NCBI GenBank assembly: GCA_000708835.1
Contig: DF237066.1
Span: 1-58,448, forward strand
Reading direction: 5' to 3'
Length of the DNA stretch: 58,448 nt
DNA from: Klebsormidium nitens
Lineage: Eukaryota; Streptophyta; Klebsormidiophyceae; Klebsormidiales; Klebsormidiaceae
In this document: positions 35,339-48,100 of the stretch, piece after piece
Layout: each line of letters opens with the position of its first letter
Position numbering within the stretch: the stretch's first letter is position 1
The notes under the pieces: generated by a model
The model's input: the letters and a program-made list of their open reading frames with translations, nothing else
What the model was told of the DNA's origin: nothing
The model's database searches: none
Program-made: the position numbers and the translations under genes

Positions 35339-37103
35339 GGCGGAACCTTATTGAAACAAAAAGCTTACTTTCAAGGAAGTACGTCACAATCTCGAGATTG
35401 TCCTCAAGTACTCAAATTGGCGTCCGAAAGGAAGGTACTTGGCCAGAACCCCTTTCAACGTGTTCTGCGAGATCAGCCTGAGCAAGGCAACCTCATTCTC
35501 CGTGCTTGGTGCTTCTCTAGATGCACCCAGCCCAGCAACCGCCTGCAGAAGAACGTTCTATGGATCGCTTTGCCAGTGTCTTCTTGTGTTGCTCCAACCG
35601 TTGCAAAACGCATTTCCAAGGGAGCTGTCTAGCGTCGCCTTCTCTTTCAAGAGCTAAATTGATCAGAAGTGACTGCAGTCTGCATGTCCACTTCAAAGCG
35701 TCCTCAAAAACCGAAAATCAGGGAGCTTCGATTTACTCCCGCAATCAGCGAATCTGTAAGTTCAGAGGCGTCGATTGCTGAACCAAAGCTTTTTCAACCG
35801 TCCGTCTTTCCACGCGTACACGGATATTGACCATCCTAATTGGCACGGTGAGTACCAGGAACGCCGCAGTCAGCAGATCCATAAAGGTACGGACCGTGAG
35901 GGAAAGAGGCAGCCTTAAAACCGGCCAAAATTCTGTTTGCCCCTAAAATCAGAACCCCGTTTATACACGCAAAAAGGGAAATTTTGTTGGTCAAGATCCT
36001 TCACAGGTTTCCCAAACCTTTCTACCGGGTTCTCTTGCACACCAGATTTCGAGAGGGATTTCCCTTGCCGGTACAGACCACAAGTCAGAGTGTGCACACC
36101 AACACTGCGGTGACGCAAAGCTATCATTCGAGCTGACACCCCGTCATCTGTTTGCAGAGTCAATGCAGACTGAAGAGTATTGCTTGCGCAACCGGAGTGT
36201 CAATACCAGTGCCACCTGGGTAAGACAAAAAGCGTCAATCATATGATCATGACAATCAGATCTCCTAAATTCTCGGAACAAAATATGCGCCGTGAATGAG
36301 TTTTAAAGCACATCCAACGGTTAGAATCTAGGAGCCTACATCGACGGCTGAGACGAGCTTCAGGCATGTGCCGGCAGGCCGGGATTGACGGTTGCTCGCG
36401 GCAAAAAGTACTCGCCCGGGGGTACCGTGACGGCCCCCGGGCGGGTCGCTCCGCTTCCGAATTTGGATTAACTTGGATTAACCTACTTTGGATTAAGGTA
36501 GAGCCTAACGTGTGCGGGCAGCGGCAGGTGCCCGGTCCTGGTTCGTGCAGGGTTAATACTTTTGCGTTTTGACCGCTTTCAATTTCAAGTTAGCGAGCTC
36601 TGATTCCTGAAGCTTGATGGCTGTTGACGCCCCCGACCAGAGGTGCACGAGGTCCTGTTGTTCCGGGAATCAATCGTTGCATGCTCATTGCTACCTCTAA
36701 CTGTCGATCCAAGACGGTTAATATGGGAGGTATATTATTGGTGTTAATAAAATTATTGCCTGGCGCTAGCCTTGAAAGTCACGTCTGCTCTCTTGAAAGA
36801 AGCCAAGAGAACACGGATCGAGGACAATGCGACGATGCTAGGTAGATAGCGAAGGTTAGCAGATGTCCCAGGCGTCTTGCCTACTAGAGACTATTTTGCA
36901 GCATACTTCGCAGCGAGCCTGGCGGGCGGTCTGCTGCTTTTCTTTCAGAAAGGAGCAAGCATAGTTATATGTGAGCCTGAACAGGACGCTGTCGCTGCGA
37001 AACAAAGCTCGGGTGCCAGGCACAGTGAAACTTTTGTTCAGAGGAAGTAGCTATCCACCAAATTCACTTCACTAGCATTGAGTCTAGCTGGCGTCGCTAC
37101 TAG
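35339..37103. other. divergent intergenic region (probable bidirectional promoter)
   Basis: This 1.76-kb spacer lies between the ATG of the NB-ARC/TPR gene (-) and that of the SGNH-like gene (+), so it should contain both promoters. No convincing ORF is present. It contains a GC-rich hairpin at 36413-36443 and TTGGATTAAC twice in tandem at 36463-36482, with a third partial copy at about 36488. No TATA element could be chosen with confidence. Confidence 0.5.
36413..36443. repeat. GC-rich inverted repeat (hairpin)
   Basis: CGCCCGGGGG at 36413-36422 pairs perfectly with CCCCCGGGCG at 36434-36443 around an 11-base loop. It sits in the divergent promoter region. It could be a protein-binding site or a remnant of a mobile element. 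Confidence 0.8.
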
Positions 37104-40100
37104 ATGGAGGTCCGGCCCCGCCGCACGCTGGCCTCACTGGCGCCGCTCGCCCTAGCAGTGGCGTTGTTGCTTGCCTTTGCCCTCTGGGAGGCAAATCGCT
37201 GGAATGAGGGCGCTCCGCACACGCAGCACATCGGCCGCTTGATATCCTTGTCGAAAGCAGTGACCGCTTCTGTCAATAGAAAGCCCGCTTGTGCTTTGGA
37301 GGGGGGGGCCGCGAATGGGGCGGGAAAGAGTGAGTTGATGTCAGCAGGCGGCAAGGTGGTGTCGACGAAAGATGGAGCGGAAATTAACGCGCCACTGGCG
37401 CGATGCTCGTCCGCCACTCTTCTGGGGGGGTGGGACAACAACACATATGTCCCCCTGCCGTACGACGCGCTCGCGCCGTTCCTGGATGAGGCGCGGGGGA
37501 TGTTATCGCAGGCGGAGCGCCGCTTTTTCTTGCCGCGCAGAGAGGGTGTCGAAGTTGCGCCGAAGTACCTTCCTGTGAACAATCCAGTTGGCCTGTCAGA
37601 AGATGAGCCCGTCTCATTTCATCCCCCCTGCTACTACCACTTCTACAACAAAAAGGAGATTATGCGGCTGTTTGCGGGCAAGTGGGTGTACTTTCTGGGG
37701 GACTCAAACACGCGGGGGATGTTTATCGGTTTTCTTGCAACCTTAGATCCTGAGCACCGATCGCCATACGTAGATGAGAAGTGGTTCAACGGCACAAAGG
37801 ACGAGGTCAATTGGCCGCACGTGAACAACATCCATTACTTCTTTAGAGAGGATGGGTCCATCTTGTTCAAGACTGGCAGAGGATCCACGGATCAATTGCC
37901 GACTTTTCCGGAGAGCGGGTATAGCTTCCGGCTGTCATACACGATGAGTCATGTAAGGCCACCAAAACACTTTGTTCACACAGGGTCTGTCTGTCCTTTG
38001 GCATGCTTACAGCTACTTCTGAGCTGAACTTCACTTTTAGTGAGAAGGTTTAGGCTAGACCAATCAAATTGCTGTTAAGTGACGTTAGAACCTCATAGGC
38101 CTTTGCAGGGTTTGCTTCTTGTTAACTTCAATTTTAGAGAAAAGGTTTAAGCTAGACCAATCAAATTGCTGCTGAGTGACGTCAGAACTTCATAAGCTTT
38201 TGCAAATTGTGCTTCTTGTTCAGGGATGCAAGACCTTCCTTGCGGGGCCATGCTTTACGGGTGTTCATGCTGGGCAATGGACCTCCCGTGACAGCAATCT
38301 GCGTGATGCCAGAACGATACAACTCTGCTTTCGCCAACTATAGAGAGATTGAAATGGCCGTCAGTTGTTTTCTGAGTACCTTTTGCTCAGAGGACCTTTC
38401 ACAAATCAACGCATTGATTGCCTTCTGATTGATGTTCGTTCAAGGAGATGAGCTTCTGGTACCAAAGTGCAGAGGCATCGGATTAGGCGCCCAACAGGCC
38501 TCTTTATCCATGCTCTTCTACTTGGTGTTGGTTGTCGGTCAATCAAACACACATGCTTCGTACGAAGTACCCGTTTTCGGTCCCTTTAGCGTCCACTTCG
38601 ACTATGAGCGCCTGGTGCGAAAATCCGCCGGGATTCTGCCCTCAAAAAGTGCGGGCCAAAGAAAGTTCGAAAGCCTGACGGTTCTTCTAATTGAAGCTTT
38701 TCCTTGCTAATGACCCCGAACACAGGTACTTCTGACAGTCTTTACGTCAGCCTTATCAATCGATCTGATGAACATCGCAGGACATGAGTATCTGCAGGAG
38801 ATTTTGAAGGAGGTTGAATGTGTTCTGTTGCCTATAAATCAATCAGAGAATGCTTCCAACAGTCTTCAAACCAGCCTTACTGCCCGTGATACACACTTCT
38901 GTCTTCTTCAATTGCGTAGAAACGAGCCCCATCCGACCGACCAATATCTTCACCTGAAGTTTCCTTTCAGGAGAATGAATCGAAACAATCGGCGCATTGA
39001 CCTCTCTTCTTTGCGCCGCTTCGTGCTGCAGACAGTTCGGCAAACCCGACGGCCCCGTGGTACATTTTGAAGGACATGACTTATCTGACTGATACTATGA
39101 AGGAGGTCCAATGCGCGCTCTTTCTTATCAAACAACCACGAACGACTTCCAACGTTTGTCACACCAACCTTAATGAGTTGATTATTCCTGCAGGACATCG
39201 AGTATCTGACGAAGACCATGAAGGAGGTCCAATGCGCTCTCTTTCTTGTCAACCAACCACGAAATACTTCCAACGTTTGTCTTACCAACCTTATTGACTC
39301 CGACTAAACCTTTTGCAGGACATCGAGTATCTGATACAGACTGCGAATGAGACTTTGGGCGACGGCGAGTGGGCGCCAGACGTGCTCCACTTCAGCTCCG
39401 GTGCTTGGGACTCGGGCGCCCTAAAACGACCAGAGGAGTGGAATCTCACACGGGTGGACAGGGGTTATGGCCGAATGTTCGACTTAATTGCGGAAAAGTG
39501 CAACCCCAAACGCCAGGTATGCTGCCGGTTGCTTACATAAGCTGTGCTTCTTTTTGTAGACATAATGAAATGAATCACTCGCTGAGATTAGTTGAAGGCA
39601 TTGCGTGGAGACTGCTGGGCTTTGTAAAACTTGGTCGTAATCGTTGTCGACAAGCTTCGGCAGTTAACGATTGGTTGTACCATGCTTGCGAGCATGCCCT
39701 GTTTTGCCGAAGTTCTTTCCATTGAAAAGTACGTCCAGCGATTGAGAAATTGAATCATCACCCGCTGGTGCTGGTTGGTTGGAAGGAAACCTACATTCGT
39801 TATGTTTGGGGTTTAAGGCTTGTCTGAGCAGCTTGTCCGGACCTGTCTATGTCTGACCACAGAAATACAGAAGGACGACAGACGCAAAGTTCGAGGTGGT
39901 TGCTCGCTAAATTGAACGGAAACTTCTTTCTGCCTGTGCCCTTCTACCCTTCTCGAGCCTCACTGAGTGTAGATTCTTGCCGCTTCCCTGTTTTTGAAAT
40001 GGCGGCTTGCGTCTTCTGCACACATTTCATGCCGTCAGTCTTCCAAGCTTTCTGGGCCATCAATTCCATCGCTTCTTCTATACGTTTTCCCTCATCCAGC

Positions 40101-41146
40101 GCAACGGCAGACCCTTAACTCAGACTGCCATGACCTGACATTATAAGCTGATCAATCTTGCTGTGCTCACCAGCCTTCCCCTCTCGTTGATAATAAAACA
40201 TGGCTCTTGGTTCGCTCGTTCTTGAAAGCGATGATCTCGAAGGACTCTTTGAGTTCAACAAATGGGCAACCTTTCTTCTTCCAAAACGATTTCAGAGTTG
40301 GACAATGCCAGAAGCCGGTGGTCTTCGGCTTTCAACAAAAGTTAGCAAGCGGACCGATTCCTTGAGGAGGTCTATTTCCTAACCGGTTTTCGTGGATTCA
40401 AACTTGGCGAAGCGCAAAGACAGCTGTTCGCGACCCGAACGTACCATAAATGCATCAGGGAATGAGTAGTTTGTGAGGCATCAAAAAAATCTGTAAAGCA
40501 GGATCCGATCTTATGATGGAGCCGTTGCTTTCGGGGTTTTATGCGGTTCCATGGAGAGTGACACGCTTCTAAACTGAGAGAATCTTGAATTAGGATTAGA
40601 GAGCATGCGAAGCAAACGGACACTCCTAACCCATCTCCGCAGGTATGCTTTTGGGGCACCATCGGCAGTCTGCAACAAGTCGACGATTCTTGGTGGGACG
40701 GCTTAGCCGTCTTGCAGTGGCGACACTGGGCGCGAATCCACACGCGCCAAGTGGACGCAGGAAATGCGTCCACGTTGCACATTCTGGACCGTTACTGGAT
40801 GGCGTTCAACCGGCTTGACCAGAATTTTGGCGGCCATATGACGACGGCGTTCAACTCGTGGATGCCGCAGATCATGATGAACGCTTATCATAGCATCGCA
40901 GAGGACCGAGGGTTACTAGCAAACCCGGTTCAGTTGGCACAACCAAGTCGGAGCTACCGTGCGGACGAAGTCGAATGCGTGTTATTGCCGGGGGACGAGA
41001 AAGGGCGGAAAGTGAAGTGCGAAAAGTATCCGTTGAGGGTCGACTTTGAGGAGGGGTGCACAATCGATCGAGATACGGATGTGCAGAATGCGGGGGACAC
41101 GCATATCATGTGGGCACGGAGCTGCGATCCGCAAGTAACTCTGTAG
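37104..41146 (+). CDS. type II membrane SGNH/PC-esterase-like protein
   Basis: Three exons: 37104-37952, 39319-39516, 40643-41146; both introns phase 0; 516 residues. A single hydrophobic segment (about 9-28, LASLAPLALAVALLLAFALW) after a basic start suggests a type II anchor, so probably Golgi. The catalytic region has VYFLGDSNTRGMF (S201 is the likely nucleophile) and VLHFSSGAWDSG; N-glycosylation sequons such as NNT, NGT, NET, NLT and NAS fit a lumenal domain. Family knowledge: SGNH/PC-esterase proteins (NXPE, Cas1p, plant TBL-like) modify glycans, often by O-acetylation. A clear C-terminal DxxH is not visible, so activity is uncertain. I joined exon 1 directly to exon 2: the open stretch after CAG at 38223 does not keep phase. 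The substrate is unknown. Confidence 0.8.
38028..38225 (+). repeat. two-copy tandem repeat in intron 1 of the SGNH-like gene
   Basis: AGGCTAGACCAATCAAATTGCTG at about 38052 and AAGCTAGACCAATCAAATTGCTG at about 38150 lie in about 98-bp units that both end with CTTCTTGTT. Similarity is about 85 percent by eye. Confidence 0.9.
38728..39340 (+). repeat. array of decayed acceptor and exon 2 start, about 125-bp units
   Basis: The exon 2 start (GCAG/GACATCGAGTATCTGA at 39315) recurs at about 39190 almost exactly, and more decayed at about 39066 (GAAGGACATGACTTATCTGA) and 38777 (GCAGGACATGAGTATCTGCA). Each is preceded by a CTTCCAACGTTTGTC..ACCAACCTTA block (38728, 38850, 39148, 39272). The copy at 39190 keeps an intact AG acceptor. 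Confidence 0.9.
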
Positions 41147-42140
41147 TCCCTTGGTTGGGGAAGAATCTGTATTTAAAGTATCGTCAACAAACCAGCTAGC
41201 TTGAACCAAGGCACGCGCAGCTAAAACTTGCAAGTCAAGATACAATTCCTGTATAGGTCTTGCGCGCGCTAAAATTCTAGATTGTGCTAGGCTAGTAAAC
41301 TTAAACTCGGCCTGTAAATTACAAATATCTGTTCACGCGGCCGGGTGTTGCAAGACGCTACGCGTATCATGTACTTCAAAGTATTTGCTCGCAACTTTTG
41401 AAGATGAGTCTCAGGTGTGCTTTACCAAGGTCGATCATGGGCGAAGGGAAAGCTAGGTCGACGATGTACATGCACGCAACCGCAGTCTATGCTGGAAATT
41501 ACTTGCCAGCCAGTTCTGAGACCGGCGGCGGCGGGTGGATAGCTGTTTAAAGCGCGTGCCGTTATTGGGCACGACTGGCACACAGACACTTACCGCCATC
41601 ATCATTGAGCATGACAGAGCTAGACGACGGACGGTACATGCACATGCATGCATGCACTATTGTCAATTGCAAACAGGCGGCACGCGCAACGGGGCCACTA
41701 GGATCCCTAGTCACTGAAAGTAAATTATCATGTATATGGCGGCCCATGTGCTATAATGATTAGCTAGCTACATGGCATGCTTTCACTTAATATCACGAGC
41801 CTTCACAAATGTCACGCACGTGGAGAACACACGATGCCAGCCAAATAGACCATGTTCGGATCTGGCTGATTGCACTTCCTTCGTTCGCAAATGCTTCAGA
41901 TTTCAAACAGATACCGCACAAATACCACCCCAGACGAGGTCAACAAGACAGGAAATCTCGTGACAGGATCTTTGGGCCTACCAACGTGCCACAACAGACG
42001 CTTCCATCTCCAACTCTTTCATCAGACTCTCCTCCGCCTTTCTTTAGAAACGAGCTTCGTACTTATGATGAGGCAACCGCCCTCTCCCGAGTCTGCATAT
42101 TGTTTTCTAGCTTTTCGCTTTCTCACGCTTGTCACCATCA
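41147..42140. other. convergent intergenic region, no gene seen
   Basis: This separates the 3' ends of the SGNH-like gene (+) and NUP214 (-), and should contain both 3' untranslated regions. It holds a short alternating CATGCATGCATGCA tract near 41643. Other ORFs overlap the NUP214 terminal exons in reverse and are shadows. Confidence 0.55.
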
Positions 42141-45100
42141 TCACTTTCTTATCTGCGTAAAGCGCGGATCCCCGCCGGCGGGCGGCCCGCCAAAGCTGGG
42201 GGCGCCGCCCAAACCTCCAAACCCTCCGCCTTGTGCCGCGGCACCGGCGAACCCTGAAAACCCAGGACTTGCTGCACCTGCCACGTATGAGAAGAACTTT
42301 TCAATCCCTAGAAGCGGGCGATTCGGCGGTGCTGTAAAAGAGGGCGTATATTTGGGCGGCTCACAACGTCAGCACGGGTTAGTGACAAGCAGAATTTCGG
42401 GCTCGGGGAATATTGCTGCCAACTTGGGCCTGTCGGCGACACGAGTGCGCAGAGGTACACTGCACAGTCGCCGTGTGACGTCAGGGGACGACTCCTTCGA
42501 CGACCTCTTCAAGGCAGCCGAAAACCCGCCACGGACACTGTATACCTGACTGATGGCAGCGGAAACGGCGGCTACGAAGGCGACCTAGATACTTGGAGTT
42601 GCTAAAGTAAGAACGGTACTCTAAAACTTTCTTCAAGACAGGAAAGTACTCGCTACCGGTGGAAGTGACGCCAAATCCACGAGGTCCGAGTCAGGCAGCA
42701 AGCGCTGCAGCAAACGCAGGCTGAATGCATTTCGCGACTCATCGGATGGTTCCAGGATATCGAGCCCAATCCCGACAGATTCTGAAGAACACACTCGGCA
42801 GCGCACACCGGCAAAAGCAGCTCTAGATGGGAAGTGTCGAGCCGTTTGTTCAAGTCTGTCGTGACCATCTCATATTTTACCTCTTCGTCTTGCCATGCTG
42901 CAAACTGCACAGAAAAGCATCTAAAAGCTCACCTCCGAAGCCTCCAAACCCTGAGCCAGGCGACGAAGCCGCGGCCGCAAAGCCCCCGCCACTGGACTGG
43001 CCGGCAAAACCTCCAAACCCTCCGGAGAGTTTAGCCGCGAAGCTGCCGAAGGCGCCCGCGGTCGGGGCGCTCCCAAATGCGGGCGCCGATTGGGCGACTC
43101 CTGCGGGGCAAGAGACGGAATTTGAAGCGTCATAGGCGTTGGTGATACTCGTTTGCGCGATCTCGTTTGCGTGGTAAGCTCTGAAGCTACTCATTCACGC
43201 GACAGACGTTGACCTGATCATCGTTCTTTGCTACCACTCATCCCTGAACGTTCCTGGTAGGACTCAAGTCACTGAGAGAGACGTTGATCTGATCATCGTT
43301 CTTCGCTACCCACTTATCGCTAAACGTTTCTGAATGGTATACTTAAGGATCCAGGCACTGATTGTGTCAGTCCACACGAGTTTTGCGCAGAACCCTCGCT
43401 AAACCTGGGGACCAAGGAAGAATCGTTCAGTGGCGGAAAAGAAGGGGAGTAAGTACGAGCCCTGCTTCGCTCCTCACGTCTGGTGTTCCAACTGCTACCA
43501 GAGATGGTGTAGCCCATTTTGCGTTTCATGACGAAGCTCACACTCGGAGCGCCAGGCCATATTTCTGCTTTGCTCAACCGTTTCCGCTTACCTCACAGAA
43601 GCTCGCTCAAAACCCATCAGTAACCGCAAATACTGGGTCATTTACTGCTTCGCCCCTAGAAATATGGACACATCAGATAGCTTGTTGAATCGCTTTATAG
43701 CAGATGCTCACCAGGCAGCGCCGGCCCCAGCGTTCTGCTCTGTCCAAACCCGCCGACCATCCCCCCGATAACCTGGTTTGATGACGTGGCTCCTCCGATC
43801 TGCCCCGGACTCCCAAACCCGGAACTGGCCGGTTGCCCAAAGCCTGAACCCCCAAACCCTGGGCTCGCGGGCTGCCCAAACGCTGATCCCGCAGTCGGCG
43901 CGCCAAACGGCGATGTGATTTTACCAAACCCACTTGGGTTAGCTGAGGCAGTGAAAGGAGAGCTGGCCCCCGGGAGTGCAAACGAGGCCGGTTTGAAGAG
44001 CGCGTTTGGGTCCGAGGGGGGGGCGGAGATGGCGGGGGAAGGAGCCCCGGGAGACGGGAACGACGTTAAGCCGAACGGGCTCGGTTTGGAGGGGTCAGCC
44101 GGGGTTGCGCTTCCTAACCCAAAACCTCCAAACCCACCAAACCCGCCGAGGGCCCCAGCCGCGTTCGAAACGTCTTCTTCGTCCATAGACTCTTCTTTCT
44201 CTTCCTGGGGGGGTGGAATTGGTGGCGCTGGAGGAGGGGGGGCGAAAGACTGCATCGCAGGCTGGATTTGCGCAAATGCAAAAGGAGATGGGGTTTTCAC
44301 ACTTGGTGGGGACGAGAACGGAGAAGCAGAAGCAGCCACCGGAGACGAGGGTGTGAATGCGGGGAACGCCGTACTCGAAAAGAGGGCTCCCGGAGACTGT
44401 GATTGAGGGGGGGTGGTTCCGAACGGGGAACTGGGCACCTCCGTCGGGGGTGTCCGGGGGCTTTCCGGATTTTCCGGCGCTTCTGGGGGAGGCGGGCCGT
44501 CCGGTGCTGACACCGGTTTTTGGGCTGGAGCGGGAGAGGACACTTGCTCGGGCAGTTTGGTGTCAACCGGGGCGTTTTCCGCAGCCTTTGGACCTTCCGG
44601 TTTTTGCTCATCCTCGTTTGCTGACTGCCCGGTCGCTCGATCTGGAGTCCCAGCCTGCTGCTCTTTGCTTTGATCGAGACTGCTTGACGGCTCTTGCTCC
44701 TCTGCTGAAGGGATTTGCTTCTCCTCTCCGCTCTTTGAATCCAACTTGAAAGCGAGGGGTTTGAGGAACGGCGCCGCAGAGACACCGAACGGGCTCGGCG
44801 TTTCGCCCGTTGTCGCAGTCTGCGGTTTGGCAAACCCTGCAAATGAGACCGGGGGAGCCGCGCTTACTGCTCCAAAGAGGTTTGGTGGTTTAGCCCCTTC
44901 CGAAGCCCCTTGTTTCCCTGCTCCAAAATTGAAGGACTGGCTAAAACCGGCGAACCCGGAAGCGGCCCCAAACGATGCAAACCCAACCGCAGGGGCTTTG
45001 GAGGTTTCTGGCGCTTCTGACGTGGCAGCTTCGGGCTGTGCCACGTGTTGTTTCCCCGTTTTCGGCGCTGACGTGTCGACCGGCGGCGCTTCCGTTCGAT

Positions 45101-48100
45101 CGCTTACTTTCTTCTCAACGCTTATTCTCTCCTCATTACTCATTTGCGTCTCCTCGCTTCTCCTTTTCTCATCGCCTCTCTTCCGCCTCTCGTTGTCCCT
45201 CCCCTCCTCTTCACTAGGCGCCTCGTCATCGCTTATGGTCACCTCATCACTTATGCCCCTATCGCCCCGGCGCTTATCCCCGTCCCTCTTCCGACTTCTC
45301 CCGACATCAGAGGCGGTCTTTGCCAGCTCAGCGAATGACGAGAAGCCCCCGGCTTGCGGCGGAGCCGAAACCGCAGAGTTAAGCTTTACCCCCGGTCTTG
45401 ACCCTGCCTCTCTCTTACTGCCAGCGGGCTGAGAAGTGACGCCAGCGAAGCCCGAGAAGAGCCCAGGCTGCGAGCTGGCCGCCGGCACCGATGCGGCTGA
45501 CGTCAGCGTCGATTCGCTCGTGTCGAACTTGAGCTCCGAAACGGTGGCTGGGGCCGCTTTCGACGAGCTGGGTGCTCCGAAACCGGCGAAATCGGATGTG
45601 GGGCCGGTCGAGAATGGATTGGTGGCTGGCTTGAAACCGCTGTCGCTTTTCCCCGTCATGCTAGTTGGCCTAACTGGCAGCGCGAACCCGCTAAACGGTC
45701 CCGACGTCGAAGCACTCGTCCCTTCCTTCGAACCTGGCCCCGTCCCAAAAGGAGCAAAAGCGGTGCTAGAGACCTGTTTGACCCCCTCCGCACTCTTTTG
45801 TCCAAAATTAGCAAATGGACTCTGGAACGGGTTCTGGCCGAAACCGGGGGGTTTCGTCTTGGGGGGCTCGTTCGCGCGGGCAACCGGACCCCCCGAGGGC
45901 TTCGCTTGCGTGGGGGGGGGCTGTGCCTTGCCGGGCGTCAGTCCCCCCGAAACGGGGCCGCTCACGCCGAAGGCCTGCGGGCTTCTGCGGCTAAGCCGCC
46001 TTTCGGCTTGCCGTTGTTCTCCTTCCGAAACCGCTTCGATCTCGTCCTCTTCGGTGTAAACGGACTCTTCGGATGCCTCTTCGACCAGCTGGGGGGCTCC
46101 GGACGTCCGGCGGGAGAGGTGGGCGCCTATCATGAAAGGAGCGAGGGGAGCTCTTGAGAAGCTGGAAAAGAACGACACATCGGGGCGCCTACTAGTAGGA
46201 GAGGAAGAGGGGCTGTTTATAGGCAGGAACAAACGAGAAGCTATGTGCTGATTTTATGCACAGAGAAGTGCTTATCTGATGCAGAGAAAAATCGGCTGAA
46301 TGCAAGGAGAGCCATAAACAGGGGACGGCACAACTACGTGTGTTGCGTATCGTTAGCCAGGGGCACTCGTGAAGAAGTGAGCAGGTTCAGTATTGAAATA
46401 CAAGAATAATCATTTCAACGAGCACAATTTGATCAAGCTCAATACTTGGCCGGGGGGCTGTGCTCGTATATAACGAGCTTGGATGTAGTACGTCACCAGA
46501 GCTTGCGTTCAAAAAGCAGAGGAGATCAAGTACTCAGCAAGTGACGGAGGAACAGAGTCGCCCACTTACCAGCATATGGCACGGGGGAAGGGGGTGGCTG
46601 CGCTCTCTGAGAAGTACCCCCTCTTTTGATGGTGGTCGTGGGTGCGTGGTACTTGGAGAGACCCTGAAACAGGAGCCAGCGTTGAGTCTGGCGGTGTTGG
46701 AAAACAAGAAAACTATCTCAAAGGCTCCGATCGTTTCCGTGTAACAGACCCAATTTGCTCAGCTTGAGGGATGCTTCTCCTCCCTTGCCGATCCGAAAAC
46801 AAAATATGAGAAGGGAGTAGAATAATCAAAAAAGTCTTGGTCCTTTCGAGCAGAACACTACGGGAACCCGGTGCATCATTTAAGCGCCCCAGCTTTTCCT
46901 AGCTTCTTTTCTTCCCGTCGCGGAAGCCAATTATGAAGGCCCGGCATCACCTAACAGCCTCTCATTTTATCCTGGAGATGAGGCACCAGATCGTCGACTT
47001 CAATAAAAGGACTCCGCAACTCACGAGTGTTTGGTATGAAAGCTCTGCCTAATCAAACTCCTGCTGAGAAGCACGCAGAAACAACCCAGAGTTACATGGA
47101 TGCTGAAGAAACTCAGCACCCGAGCTTTTGAACGGGTTTAGTTGCATCTGCGAGTTCCCTCAGGACGTGATCAACCTAAAATATCAAAGCCAAAACTCTG
47201 ACGTCACCAGCTCACCTCCCGAGCGACTCTCCTCTCACTCAGTGGCGTACCCTCCCCGAAAATTGGCGTGCCCGCTTTCCCCGCGGACTGGGGGGTCGCC
47301 GTCCCTGCTCTTCTCACCCCCCCATTCGCGGAGGCGGGGGAGTAGGTAAGCCGCTGCTTGGGGAGGGGGCTCTTGGACGGGCTGACGTCACCTATGACGT
47401 CATCAAAGTCCGGGACACGGAAGACGGTGCCGGTGCCAGTCCTGCAGAACAAAAGTGGGGTCAGTGCCTTTCCGGATGCTTCCGGACACTTGGAAGATAT
47501 CGATCGGACAAGCTTCGACCACTGTCGAGATACGGTTCTAAAGTCCGACAGAAAGTGTCCCAGAATCCGATCATTTGACAAGATTTTGAAAGAAACCTGT
47601 ATGCTCAGAGTCCAAGGATGTTATCACGTTGAATGCTGCCTCCGTTTGAGTGGGCAGGCGTAGTCTGTTCTTCTTTGAAAGGAGAACAACTTAACGACTT
47701 GAATTCAGGGAAATTTGCATCGCCTGCTTGTCACTACTTTTTGACAAAATCCAAACTGTTTCGGGAAAGCGCAAGCTTGCAAGCCGACGCTGACCTCATT
47801 GCTGACGACTTTGGGGTGCGCACAGCTGGCGAGCGCTCGGTGGGCGAGATGTTGAGCGACCGTAGGATCTCCTCGGCGCGGGGGGTGCTCTCCATGCCTG
47901 ATTTTGGGGGGGTGGCGCGATCGTTGATTCCCAACTGGGCCATGAGGTGGGTTAAGCGGGACGCCTGTTCTTGTGCGACCGCCATTTGGGTGTTGACTGT
48001 ATTGTACAGGGACTGAACTGAAGGTTTCGGCCTGCGGTTGAAAAGGGTTATTGCGTGGTTAGGGTCGGTTAAAGGGCCATGAGGTGGGTTAAGCGGGACG

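Noticed and set aside
38223-38428. Open stretch after a CAG in the SGNH-like gene, possible extra exon
   Set aside because: In the phase required by exon 1 it reaches a stop and offers only phase-1 donors, while exon 2 needs phase 0. Joining exon 1 directly to exon 2 keeps the frame.
43786-46059. Plus-strand Gly/Ala/Pro-rich ORFs of 206-228 residues
   Set aside because: Mirror frames of the FG-repeat exon on the minus strand; the phase chain and FTQIRK end support the minus strand.
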